A stretch of 64,000 nucleotides of DNA from Corallococcus macrosporus (lineage in GTDB: Bacteria; Myxococcota; Myxococcia; Myxococcales; Myxococcaceae): NCBI RefSeq assembly GCF_017302985.1, contig NZ_JAFIMU010000008.1, positions 62,001 to 126,000 on the forward strand. Reading direction: 5' to 3'. Below, one piece after another: positions 45,069-52,416 of the stretch. The number at the start of each line of letters is the position of its first letter. Position 1 is the first letter of the stretch. Made by a program: the position numbers and the translations under genes. Below the pieces are notes generated by a model that made no database searches, was not told the DNA's origin, and saw only the letters and a program-made list of their open reading frames with translations.

Positions 45069-45476
45069 GTGGGATTGCGGGTGAAGAAGCAGATGCCAGG
45101 ATGGGTGCTCGCGGGGCTGCTCTGGCTGGGAACCGCCATCCTCGTCACGGGACTTGTCTCCCATGTGAGGGCACCTGAGTCCGGGGCCACGGGACAGGTG
45201 GACTGGGTGTTCGTCGCGCTGCTGTCAACCGCCGTCACGGGGATCCTCGTCGCGATCATCCGCGAGTTCCGCGCACGCCCATCCCCCATGCAACGGGCCG
45301 CACTGGACGCGATCTTCAACGCCAGGGAGCCCGGAACCATTGGCGCGGTGGTGGTGATGAAGAACGGGACCCCGGAGGTTGTCGCCACCGTCCGCAGCCG
45401 CGATGAGTACCTCGAACTGGCCGGTTCGGGACGCCTGCCCGTGGATCATCGCGTCTTCCTTCCCGACGACGCTTGA
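45069..45476 (+). CDS. Small two-span membrane protein, possible immunity protein
   Basis: 135-aa protein from GTG 45069 (GGGAG just before; a GTG four codons later is also possible). Two transmembrane helices (PGWVLAGLLWLGTAILVTGL and VFVALLSTAVTGILVAII), then a C-terminal cytoplasmic domain of about 70 residues (IGAVVVMKNGTPEVVATVRSRDEYLELAGSG). Immediately follows the SH3/glycine-zipper gene and is probably cotranscribed. The immunity role rests only on position and membrane topology. Its last 31 bp overlap the convergent sterol-desaturase gene. Confidence 0.65.
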   Translation: MGLRVKKQMPGWVLAGLLWLGTAILVTGLVSHVRAPESGATGQVDWVFVALLSTAVTGILVAIIREFRARPSPMQRAALDAIFNAREPGTIGAVVVMKNGTPEVVATVRSRDEYLELAGSGRLPVDHRVFLPDDA

Positions 45477-46726
45477 CCCGGTGCTGGGCTTCTTTCCTGG
45501 CCTTCAGTCCTCGCCTCGCCGCCGCGCGCCAGCCGCAGCCACACCAGCGAGACCATCAGCCATGACGCCGTGAGCGCGCTCCACCCCTGGGGCGCCTGGG
45601 CCCAGACCAGCCACAGCGTCACCGCCACGCCCATCGCGAGCACCCGGGCGAGCTCCAATGGCTCACTCCACCCCTTCGACTCCAGCATCCCGCTCCAGGC
45701 GGTCGCCGTTGCCCAGAGCAGCAGGCTCAGCGCGACCTTCTGCCAGCCCGACAGCGGCGAGGCGTGGTGGCTCACCAGGAGCATGAAAGGCATTGAGGCG
45801 AACAGCTGGAAGACGAGGTAGCCACGGACGCCGGGCAGCTCCCGCGAGTGGTACTTCACCTCCGCGCCGTCCTGCTTCCAGTACCCCAGCGCACGCGGAG
45901 GCAGGTCCGCCGGCCGCCAGCCCGTGGGCATCACCCAGATGCGCAGCCGGTCCCACGCACGCTTCGTGGCGAAGGCGTCCGCGAAGAGCCGGGCCCACGC
46001 CTGGAAGTTGATGGCCGTCGGGTCCCAGGTGTTCGCCGGGGTCGTCAGGCCGTAGGAGCACGGCTCGGTCTCCTCCGCGTAGGTGCCGAACATCCGGTCC
46101 CAGATGATGAGGAAGCCCGCGTAGTTCTTGTCGATGTACGCGTCATTGCGCGCGTGGTGCACGCGGTGGTGCGACGGCGTGTTCAGCCACGACTCCACCC
46201 ACGCCGGGAGCCTGGGGATGACCCGCGTGTGGGGGATGAACTGGAGCACCAGGTGGAAGGCCACCATGGCCAGCACCGCCTCCGGGGGAAAGCCCACCAG
46301 CACCAGCGGCCAGTAGAACAGGAACGAGAACAGGCGCTGCGTCACGCTGGCGCGCAGGGCCACCGCGTAGTTGAGCTCCTCCGTGGAGTGGTGCGGCGAG
46401 TGGGCCGCCCAGCCGATGTTGGTGCGGTGCCCGAAGCGGTGGAACCAGTAGAAGAGGAAGTCGACGCCCAGGAAGAGCGCCACCAATGACAGCGGCGACG
46501 AAGCGTCCAGCCGCCACGGCGCGAATTGGCCCAGCGCCGTGAAGAGGGGCAGCACCAGCAGGGCCACCGCGACGTTGACGCACTGATTCATCACCGCGGT
46601 GCCCATGCTCGCGATGGAGTCCTGGAAGCTGTAGTAGCCGTTGCGCCGCGCCACGCACCAGGCGAACTCCGCCAGGGCCAGGGCGATGACGAACGGCGTG
46701 GCCACGGCATAGACGTTGATGGACAT
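45446..46726 (-). CDS. Sterol desaturase / fatty acid hydroxylase superfamily protein
   Basis: 426-aa integral membrane di-iron enzyme. The three histidine boxes are intact: HRFGH (96-100), HSPHH (109-113) and HHRVHH (186-191), with hydrophobic helices before and between them. Longer than the usual about 270-330 aa: the extra C-terminal about 150 residues contain several membrane helices (FQLFASMPFMLLV, ALSLLLWATATAWSGM), a layout known from larger bacterial members. Would hydroxylate or desaturate a lipid chain or sterol-like ring. Divergent from a Crp/Fnr regulator gene with an FNR-like palindrome between them, so oxygen or redox control is plausible. Confidence 0.85.
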   Translation of the reverse strand: MSINVYAVATPFVIALALAEFAWCVARRNGYYSFQDSIASMGTAVMNQCVNVAVALLVLPLFTALGQFAPWRLDASSPLSLVALFLGVDFLFYWFHRFGHRTNIGWAAHSPHHSTEELNYAVALRASVTQRLFSFLFYWPLVLVGFPPEAVLAMVAFHLVLQFIPHTRVIPRLPAWVESWLNTPSHHRVHHARNDAYIDKNYAGFLIIWDRMFGTYAEETEPCSYGLTTPANTWDPTAINFQAWARLFADAFATKRAWDRLRIWVMPTGWRPADLPPRALGYWKQDGAEVKYHSRELPGVRGYLVFQLFASMPFMLLVSHHASPLSGWQKVALSLLLWATATAWSGMLESKGWSEPLELARVLAMGVAVTLWLVWAQAPQGWSALTASWLMVSLVWLRLARGGEARTEGQERSPAPGQASSGRKTR

Positions 46727-46761
46727 GCGCCGGGTATAGGATTCCCACGGCGGCCTCCGCC

Positions 46762-46775
46762 TTAACCCGGGTCAA
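46762..46775. promoter_or_regulatory. FNR-like palindrome in divergent promoter region
   Basis: TTAACCCGGGTCAA: half-sites TTAAC and GTCAA spaced by four bases, the geometry of FNR/DNR boxes (TTGAC-N4-GTCAA, one mismatch). It lies in the 67-bp gap between the desaturase gene and the Crp/Fnr gene, 18 bp before the latter's start. Confidence 0.5.
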
Positions 46776-46793
46776 GCCAAGGTCCTTAGCGAC

Positions 46794-47381
46794 GTGAAAT
46801 TCCCCAAGCTCTTCGAGCGCCTCGCCAGGCTGGCCCCCCTTCCTGCCGAGGAGTGGGCGAAGGCCGAGGCCGTGGCGAAGGAACAGTCGCTCGCGAAGCG
46901 CGAGCTCTTCCTGCGCCCGGGGGACGCGGCGGACCGGTTCGCCGTGGTGCTCCAGGGTGTCTTCCGGGGCGTGCGCGTGTCACCGCGCGGAGGCGAGTCC
47001 ATCAAGGCCTTCCGCGCGGAGGGCGAGCTGATTGGTGCCTACGCGGAGATGCTGCAACAGCTGCCGTCGATGACATCGATTGAAGCGCTGGAGCCGAGCC
47101 GGGTGCTGGTGTTCCAGACGCGGGACTTCCAGGCGCTGGAGCAGGGCCACGTGTGCTGGGAGCGATTGGCGCGCCGGGTGGCGGAGCAGCACTTCGTCCT
47201 CAAGGAGCGCCGCGAGCAGGAGTTCCTGGACCTGTCCGCGGAGGAGCGCCTGGTGAAGTTCTGGGAGGAGCATCCGCACCTGAAGGGACGCATTCCCCAG
47301 CGCGACGTGGCGGCCTACCTGGGCATCACCGAGGTGGCCTTGAGCCGCATCATGTCCCGGCGCCGCAAGCGGGCCGAGTGA
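46794..47381 (+). CDS. Crp/Fnr-family transcription regulator
   Basis: 195-aa regulator from GTG 46794. N-terminal cyclic-nucleotide-binding-like beta barrel (ELFLRPGDAADRFAVVLQGVFRGVRV, GELIGAYAEMLQQLPSM) and a C-terminal winged helix (KGRIPQRDVAAYLGITEVALSRIMSRRR, the recognition-helix region). It has no N-terminal Cys cluster, so it is not an oxygen-sensing FNR of the Fe-S kind; effector unknown. Divergent from the sterol-desaturase-like gene with a candidate operator between them, and 76 bp before a DoxX-like gene. Confidence 0.87.
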   Translation: MKFPKLFERLARLAPLPAEEWAKAEAVAKEQSLAKRELFLRPGDAADRFAVVLQGVFRGVRVSPRGGESIKAFRAEGELIGAYAEMLQQLPSMTSIEALEPSRVLVFQTRDFQALEQGHVCWERLARRVAEQHFVLKERREQEFLDLSAEERLVKFWEEHPHLKGRIPQRDVAAYLGITEVALSRIMSRRRKRAE

Positions 47382-47457
47382 GGGACCGCCCGCACCTTGC
47401 ACCCTCCCCCCTCCGCCCCCATCTTCCCGGGACAGGCGGACCGGAGCAGGGGGACAC

Positions 47458-47868
47458 GTGCTGCAAGAGACCCGGACGACACCTTCGCAGAACGTGGGGC
47501 GCGGCCTGCTGGGCTCCGCCATGGTCTTCGCCGGCACGGGCCACCTGTCCTTCGCGCGAGCGCCCTTCCAGGCGCAGGTGCCGGACTGGGTGCCCATGGA
47601 CAAGGACACCGTGGTCCTGCTCTCCGGCGTGGTGGAGATTGGACTCGGGCTGGCGCTGCTCTTCGACAAGCGGCACCGCATCCCGCTCGGGCTGGGACTG
47701 GCGGCCTTCTTCGCGGCGGTGTTCCCCGGCAACCTGCACCAGTACGACAAGCGCATCTCCGCGTTCGGTCTGGACACGGACACCCGGCGGCGGGTGCGGC
47801 TGTTCTTCCAGCCCGTGCTGATGGGCTGGGCCCTGTGGTCCACCGGCGCCACGAAGGCGTTGCGGTAG
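47458..47868 (+). CDS. DoxX-like small membrane protein
   Basis: 136-aa protein with about four membrane helices (LLGSAMVFAGTGHLSF, VVLLSGVVEIGLGLALLF, IPLGLGLAAFFAAVFPGNLHQY, FFQPVLMGWALWSTG), matching the DoxX/DoxD-type pattern including an N-terminal GLLGxxMVFAGxxHL and the FPGNLHQY turn. GTG at 47458 following a G-rich ribosome site. Such proteins take part in redox or stress defence; the regulator immediately upstream may control it. Confidence 0.8.
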   Translation: MLQETRTTPSQNVGRGLLGSAMVFAGTGHLSFARAPFQAQVPDWVPMDKDTVVLLSGVVEIGLGLALLFDKRHRIPLGLGLAAFFAAVFPGNLHQYDKRISAFGLDTDTRRRVRLFFQPVLMGWALWSTGATKALR

Positions 47869-47889
47869 ACCCCCGGGAGAGACGGGCGC

Positions 47890-48876
47890 TCAGCGAATGC
47901 CGGCGAACTGGGTCTCGTACACCTGGCGGTGTGACGTGCCGTTGTGCTGGACGTCCATCCGCTCCTTGGCCAGGTCCATCCGGTAGGCCTGCTTCTCGTC
48001 CGCGCTCTTCCCCTGGGTCTCCCTGGCGTATTTCAGGTAGTCCGTCGTGTAGAACGCCTTCTGGTCCTTCAGCTCGCTGTGCCCTCCGTGCGCCAGCTCG
48101 CGGCCCACCATGCCCGTGTGGAGCATGCCCTCCACCTCGAGCTTCATCTTCTTCTCCGCGTAGTCGGAGGCGGAGGTGAGCTTCTTGCCTCGGACGTCAG
48201 CGTCCAGCGCCTCGAACTGGGGGCGCCGGTGAGCGTTGTTCATCTCGAACATGAACGTGCCCGCCGCGTCCTCCGGCGACTTCCCCTTGAGCATGGGGGA
48301 CATGTACACGGTCACCTTCTGGGTGGACGTGTTCCGTGCGGTATGCGAGCGGCCGTGGATCTCGCCCTCCCTCACCAGCACGCCCGCGTTGGACGTTTCG
48401 TCGAGCCGCTTCACCGCGGTCGGGCTCTTCGCCAGGAGCTGGGCGGCGTTGCCATACCCCAGCTCCGCGAAGTCCTTGAGCACGCGGTTGGGCAGCGCGT
48501 CGATCTCCGGCTGGGTGATGGCCTTGACCTTGCTGGCGGCCGCCGGGTCCGCCGGGGCGTCGGCCTGCGGCTTCACCGGCGTGTTGCCCGCCGCGCCGGC
48601 CGTGAAGGAGTCCTTCCCCGCGGGCGTGCTGGACGACGAAGCCACCACGTTGCTGCTGGAGCTGGCCTGGGCCGAGGCCTCCGGTCCCTCCACCCGCTGC
48701 TTCTTCACCGCCCCCGTCGTGCTGGCCTCGGCCTTCGGAGGCGTCGGGGAAGAAGAGCCGGACCTCGAGGGCTCCCCCAGCCCCGCGTCCGAGGCCTTGC
48801 GCTTGTTGCCAGCGACGGGAGGGGGCTGCGGGGGCGGAGGAGTGGGAGAGGATGAGCGGCTCTTGACCTTGGTCAT
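47890..48876 (-). CDS. Effector-like protein with NLS-like basic motifs
   Basis: 328-aa protein without signal peptide. Residues 1-115 are disordered and rich in S, P, A with two basic clusters, NKRKASD (24-30) and VKKQRVEG (57-64), that look like classical nuclear localisation signals. Residues about 118-328 form a compact charged domain: TQPEIDALPNRVLKDFAELG, VYMSPMLKGKSPED, TFMFEMNNAHRRPQFEALD, SASDYAEKKMKLEVEGMLH. The FEMNNA...F..LD...SA.DYA...E..E arrangement recalls C-terminal domains of some type III effectors, but I cannot name the family. ATG at 48874-48876 with GGAGTTTCC just upstream. Confidence 0.72.
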   Translation of the reverse strand: MTKVKSRSSSPTPPPPQPPPVAGNKRKASDAGLGEPSRSGSSSPTPPKAEASTTGAVKKQRVEGPEASAQASSSSNVVASSSSTPAGKDSFTAGAAGNTPVKPQADAPADPAAASKVKAITQPEIDALPNRVLKDFAELGYGNAAQLLAKSPTAVKRLDETSNAGVLVREGEIHGRSHTARNTSTQKVTVYMSPMLKGKSPEDAAGTFMFEMNNAHRRPQFEALDADVRGKKLTSASDYAEKKMKLEVEGMLHTGMVGRELAHGGHSELKDQKAFYTTDYLKYARETQGKSADEKQAYRMDLAKERMDVQHNGTSHRQVYETQFAGIR

Positions 48877-48924
48877 GGAAACTCCTGGCGGGGGAGCCCA
48901 TAGCCTATCATCCCCAAACGTCCG

Positions 48925-50370
48925 TCAGGGCATGGGACGCGAGCCGGAGGACGGGGCTTCCGGAACCGCGGGCCAGCCGTTAGGCCAGGTGATGGCATCC
49001 ACGAGCATCACCCGGGCCGTGTGGGCGCTGTTCCACGCGTGATAGACCATGACCGTGTCCCCACCGGGGCCGGTGACCACGGAGTTGTGACCGGGGCCCA
49101 CCCAGCCGCCCGCCGTCTTGAGGATGGGATTGCCCAGCTTGGTGTAGGGCCCCAGGGGACTCGTGGCCCGGGCCACGCCCACGGCGTAGGTGCTGTTGGC
49201 GTACGAGTTGCCGCTGTAGAAGAGGTAGTAGTAGCCGCCTCGCGCGACGACCCACGGCGCCTCCACGACGCCGCCCTCCCAGGAGAGCGTGTTGCTCATG
49301 AGCGTGCGCCGCGTGCCGGTGAGCGACAGTCCATCCGCCGACAGCGTCTGGCCATAGATGGGCGTGGACTGGCCCACCGCGTTTCCGTCCGCCTTCCACA
49401 CGAGGTACGGCACGCCCGCGGTGTCATAGAAGAACGTGGCGTCAATCATTCCCATGCCCGCGTCATGCACCAGGGGCCGGCCCAGGTCCGTGAAGGGCCC
49501 CAGCGCGCTGGTGGCCGTCGCCGCGCCAATGGACAGCTTCCCGTCCTGGTGGCGCGCGGTGAAGTACGCGATGTACCGGCCGCCGACCTTGTGGATCTCC
49601 GGCGCCCAGAAGTCACCGGTGGCCCACGTGGGGCGGCGCGTGGAGGGGAAGATGTTGCCCGCGGCCGTCCAGGTGACCAGGTCCTTGGAGGTGCGCAGCG
49701 CGAACGCGTTGGCCGCGCCGCCCGACGTGCAGGCCGCGACGTACTGCGTGCCGTCGTGGATGACGCCCGGGTCCGCGCAGTCCGTGGGCACCACGGGGTT
49801 CTGGTAGAGCCCGCCACAGCCCGTGTAGCGCAGCGCGACGCCACACGCGTTGGTGCCGCTGAAGTACGGCGCCCAGTCATTGGACAGGACCGTGTAGGAA
49901 TTGGGGGACGCGTTCGTGCAGCCGCGGTCCCAGGTCACGCGGCCGCCCACGTCGTCGTACTGGGCCGTGTGCCCCGAGGGGTGCAGCCACGCCGCGCCGT
50001 AGGTGACGCGCGTCGCACAGGCCTGGGTGCCGGAGCAGTCCGTGTCGAGCGCCATCACGCAGGCGTCGCGCCCGGTGAAGTAGGGCTTCCAGCCGTTGGA
50101 CAGCACGGCGTAGGAGTTGGTGCCTTCGTTGACGCAACTGCCGTCCCAGGTCACCAGGCCGCTCGCGACGTCGTACATCTCCGGGTGCCCGGGGTGGATC
50201 CACCGGTCCCCGTAGGTGATGCGCGTGCTGCACGCGAGCGCCGCGCCGGACGTGCCCACCGGGGCCTCGTCCACCGGCGAGCCTTCGAAGCGCTCCTCAC
50301 CACAACCCGCCGCGAGCGCGGAGAGCGCTCCGGCGAGGACCACGGCCGACAACAACGGGGGGTTCTGCAT
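48925..50370 (-). CDS. GH43 arabinanase-like lipoprotein
   Basis: 481-aa predicted lipoprotein (leader ending LAAGC, Cys23) of glycoside hydrolase family 43. Catalytic triad in the expected order: Asp200 (TDCADPGVI), Asp309 (MIDATFF) and Glu369 (VVEAPW), on a five-bladed propeller. This fits endo-1,5-alpha-L-arabinanases, which cut the arabinan side chains of pectin. Before the catalytic domain are two tandem repeats of about 65 residues (47-112 and 118-180; each with ITYGxxWxHPxxH, VTWDxxC, NSYxVLSNxWxPYF), probably carbohydrate-binding. Divergent from the defensin-like gene and 460 bp from a pectate lyase gene, so plant cell-wall breakdown is the likely context. Confidence 0.88.
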   Translation of the reverse strand: MQNPPLLSAVVLAGALSALAAGCGEERFEGSPVDEAPVGTSGAALACSTRITYGDRWIHPGHPEMYDVASGLVTWDGSCVNEGTNSYAVLSNGWKPYFTGRDACVMALDTDCSGTQACATRVTYGAAWLHPSGHTAQYDDVGGRVTWDRGCTNASPNSYTVLSNDWAPYFSGTNACGVALRYTGCGGLYQNPVVPTDCADPGVIHDGTQYVAACTSGGAANAFALRTSKDLVTWTAAGNIFPSTRRPTWATGDFWAPEIHKVGGRYIAYFTARHQDGKLSIGAATATSALGPFTDLGRPLVHDAGMGMIDATFFYDTAGVPYLVWKADGNAVGQSTPIYGQTLSADGLSLTGTRRTLMSNTLSWEGGVVEAPWVVARGGYYYLFYSGNSYANSTYAVGVARATSPLGPYTKLGNPILKTAGGWVGPGHNSVVTGPGGDTVMVYHAWNSAHTARVMLVDAITWPNGWPAVPEAPSSGSRPMP

Positions 50371-50521
50371 GGCTGGACCTCCAGATGAGTGAAATCCTGG
50401 ATATCAGGTCTATCAGCTTTGTCGACAGCGTCCGGAAAGTTTTACATGGATTGCGGCCCTGATGCGGATTCCCTGGTGAGGTATGCTTCACCCCGAAACA
50501 TCCACACCGGGAGACACACAC

Positions 50522-50731
50522 ATGATGCCGACGTTGAAGAAGGCGGGCCGGGTGCTGTTCGCGATGGGCGCGGGCGCGTTCGTTTCGTTTGGCGCCACGC
50601 TGGCGCTGTCCACGCCCGCGACCGCGGAAGCGTCGCAGGTGGAGTGCTACGCCGAGGAGTGCAACGCCAGCTGTGTGGCGAAGGGCTTCCGTCTGGGCAA
50701 GTGTTACAAGGCGGCCTGCACCTGCTTCTAG
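50522..50731 (+). CDS. Secreted defensin-like (CS-alpha-beta) peptide
   Basis: 69-70-aa precursor (ATG 50522 or 50525). Signal peptide: basic start (TLKKAGR), hydrophobic core, cleavage expected near PATA-EAS. The mature peptide is about 33 residues with six Cys spaced C-x4-C-x3-C-x9-C-x4-C-x1-C, ending CTCF. The CxxxC and CxC pair plus a gamma-core (GKCYKAAC, the GxC...C form) is the signature of cysteine-stabilised alpha-beta defensins of the ancient invertebrate/fungal type. One bacterial case from a myxobacterium (the AdDLP peptide of Anaeromyxobacter) is known to me. Net charge is mildly positive in the C-terminal half. It lies between the GH43 and PL10 genes. Folding and antimicrobial action are inferred. 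Confidence 0.78.
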   Translation: MMPTLKKAGRVLFAMGAGAFVSFGATLALSTPATAEASQVECYAEECNASCVAKGFRLGKCYKAACTCF

Positions 50732-50741
50732 TGGCGCCGCC

Positions 50742-50776
50742 AACGAGGCCCGGTGCGAGCGCGGCCGGGCCTCGTT
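50742..50776 (+). terminator. Terminator after the defensin-like gene
   Basis: Perfect 12-bp stem AACGAGGCCCGG / CCGGGCCTCGTT with an 11-base loop, directly after the peptide gene. Followed by TCCCC rather than T residues. It separates the peptide from the pectate lyase transcript. Confidence 0.75.
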
Positions 50777-50830
50777 CCCCTCCTCCACGTCGGCCACGGG
50801 GATGACACGGCTGTGCTACGAGTCGCACCC

Positions 50831-52360
50831 ATGAGAAAGCACCTCGCGCTGGTTCTCCTTTCCACGTTCGCCTGTGCATCCCCCGACACCGACGTCCAGC
50901 TCGGTGAAACCGAGCAGTCCGCCACGACGCCGCTGCGGCAGAAGGCGCTGGGCCGCATGCGCAACGCGGCGAAGTACTTCCATGACAACGTCGCGCGCCA
51001 CGGCGGCTATGCGTGGCACCAGAACGCCACCAACCTGGATGAACGCTGGGGTGACATCCAGCTGGATGTGGATCAGATCATGATCCAGTCGCCCGGCACC
51101 TCGGACGTGACGATTGCCTTTGTCGAAGCGGCCCTGGCGGACCCGGCGACTCCGGCGCTCAAGACCTACGCACTGGACGCGGCGATGGCGCTGCGCCAGG
51201 GGCAGGTGAAGTCCGGAGGCTGGCGGCTCTACGCGGACTTCAAGCCGACGCCCACGCTCCGGGGCTGCTACCTCAACACCACGGCGAGCTGCGGCTGCGG
51301 CGGCTGCACGATGACGGTCTATGACGACCAGGTCACCCAGAACGCGCTCATCGCGATGATGCGCACCGACCAGCTCCTCGGGTTCGCGAACACGGACATC
51401 TCCGGCGCCTCCGCGTACGCCCGCGCCCGGGTGGAGACGTCCCAGTTCCCCACGAACGGCGGCTTTCCGCAGGGGTTCGCCGGCCCCGTCGCCGCGCGGC
51501 CCGCGCTCTCCGCGAGCTACCCGCCGTCGATCGGGACTTCGTGTGGCCTTGCGAACTGCTACGCCAATTCCTACACGAACGAGTACTGGGATGACCCGAC
51601 GCTGAACGACAACCTCGCGACGGCCTTCGTGGAGATGTTGTATTGGGCGAAGGAGATCTATCCCTCTCAAGCCCCGACGTATCAGTCCATGCGCACCGCG
51701 TACGGGGACTTCCTCCGCCGCGCGCAGATGCCGCAGCCCCAGCCCGCCTGGGCGCAGCAATATGACATCCAGATGCAGCCGCGCTGGGCGCGAAGCTGGG
51801 AGGCGCCTGCGATTGCCGGACAGGAGAGCCAGGACGTCATGTGGGCGCTGCTGCGGCTCTACCAGTTGGACCCGGGCGTGCCGGCGAACCGCGCCGCGGT
51901 CGGCACCGCGCTCGCGTACCTGGAGACCGTCGACCACGACAACAACACGCTCATCTCCCGGTACATCGAGCTCGACGACACCGCTCCGTCGAACATCGGC
52001 TTCTACACGGTGAAGGCCGGCGGCTACCCGGCCCAGTTCTCCCTGGCGCCGCCGACCTACCAGAACTACGGCTGGGAGGGTCCGTCGCAGCTGGCCGCCA
52101 TCCGCGCGGAGTACGACCGGCTGGCCACCGATACCACCGTGATGAAGCGCTCCTGCCAGCAGCTGCGCGCCGACACGGCGCAGGCCGTGGACACGGCGGT
52201 GAACAACGAGCGGTGGATCACCACGTACAGTCCGGGCGGGCCGCGCAGCGGTGCGACGCCGGGTGACTACCTCGACACGAGCACGTTCGTGCGGAACATG
52301 CGCACCCTGGCGGAGTTCGTCACGCGCACGACGACTGACTGCACCGCCTGGAACTACTGA
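50831..52360 (+). CDS. Pectate lyase, PL10-like
   Basis: 509-aa secreted enzyme. ATG at 50831 gives a leader (LALVLLSTFAC) that may be a lipoprotein signal, though the residue before Ala is unusual. The chain is helical with PL10-type landmarks: RHGGYAWHQNATNLDERWGDIQLD near the N terminus, SGGWRLYADF, YDDQVTQNALIAMM, and the late block PAWAQQYDIQMQPRWARSWEAPAI that typifies pectic acid lyases. Action would be eliminative cleavage of polygalacturonate outside the cell. Two short Cys-rich insertions (SCGCGGCTM, SCGLANCYANS) are unusual. A partner of the nearby GH43 arabinanase. Confidence 0.85.
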   Translation: MRKHLALVLLSTFACASPDTDVQLGETEQSATTPLRQKALGRMRNAAKYFHDNVARHGGYAWHQNATNLDERWGDIQLDVDQIMIQSPGTSDVTIAFVEAALADPATPALKTYALDAAMALRQGQVKSGGWRLYADFKPTPTLRGCYLNTTASCGCGGCTMTVYDDQVTQNALIAMMRTDQLLGFANTDISGASAYARARVETSQFPTNGGFPQGFAGPVAARPALSASYPPSIGTSCGLANCYANSYTNEYWDDPTLNDNLATAFVEMLYWAKEIYPSQAPTYQSMRTAYGDFLRRAQMPQPQPAWAQQYDIQMQPRWARSWEAPAIAGQESQDVMWALLRLYQLDPGVPANRAAVGTALAYLETVDHDNNTLISRYIELDDTAPSNIGFYTVKAGGYPAQFSLAPPTYQNYGWEGPSQLAAIRAEYDRLATDTTVMKRSCQQLRADTAQAVDTAVNNERWITTYSPGGPRSGATPGDYLDTSTFVRNMRTLAEFVTRTTTDCTAWNY

Positions 52361-52416
52361 TTCGTTCTTGCCTGCCCTCGCGCGGAACCGGACCCGGCGC
52401 GTAGCATGTTCGCGCT

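Noticed and set aside
50451-50487. Promoter for the defensin-like gene (TTGCGG and TATGCT)
   Set aside because: The spacing is about 25 bp, too long for a housekeeping promoter.
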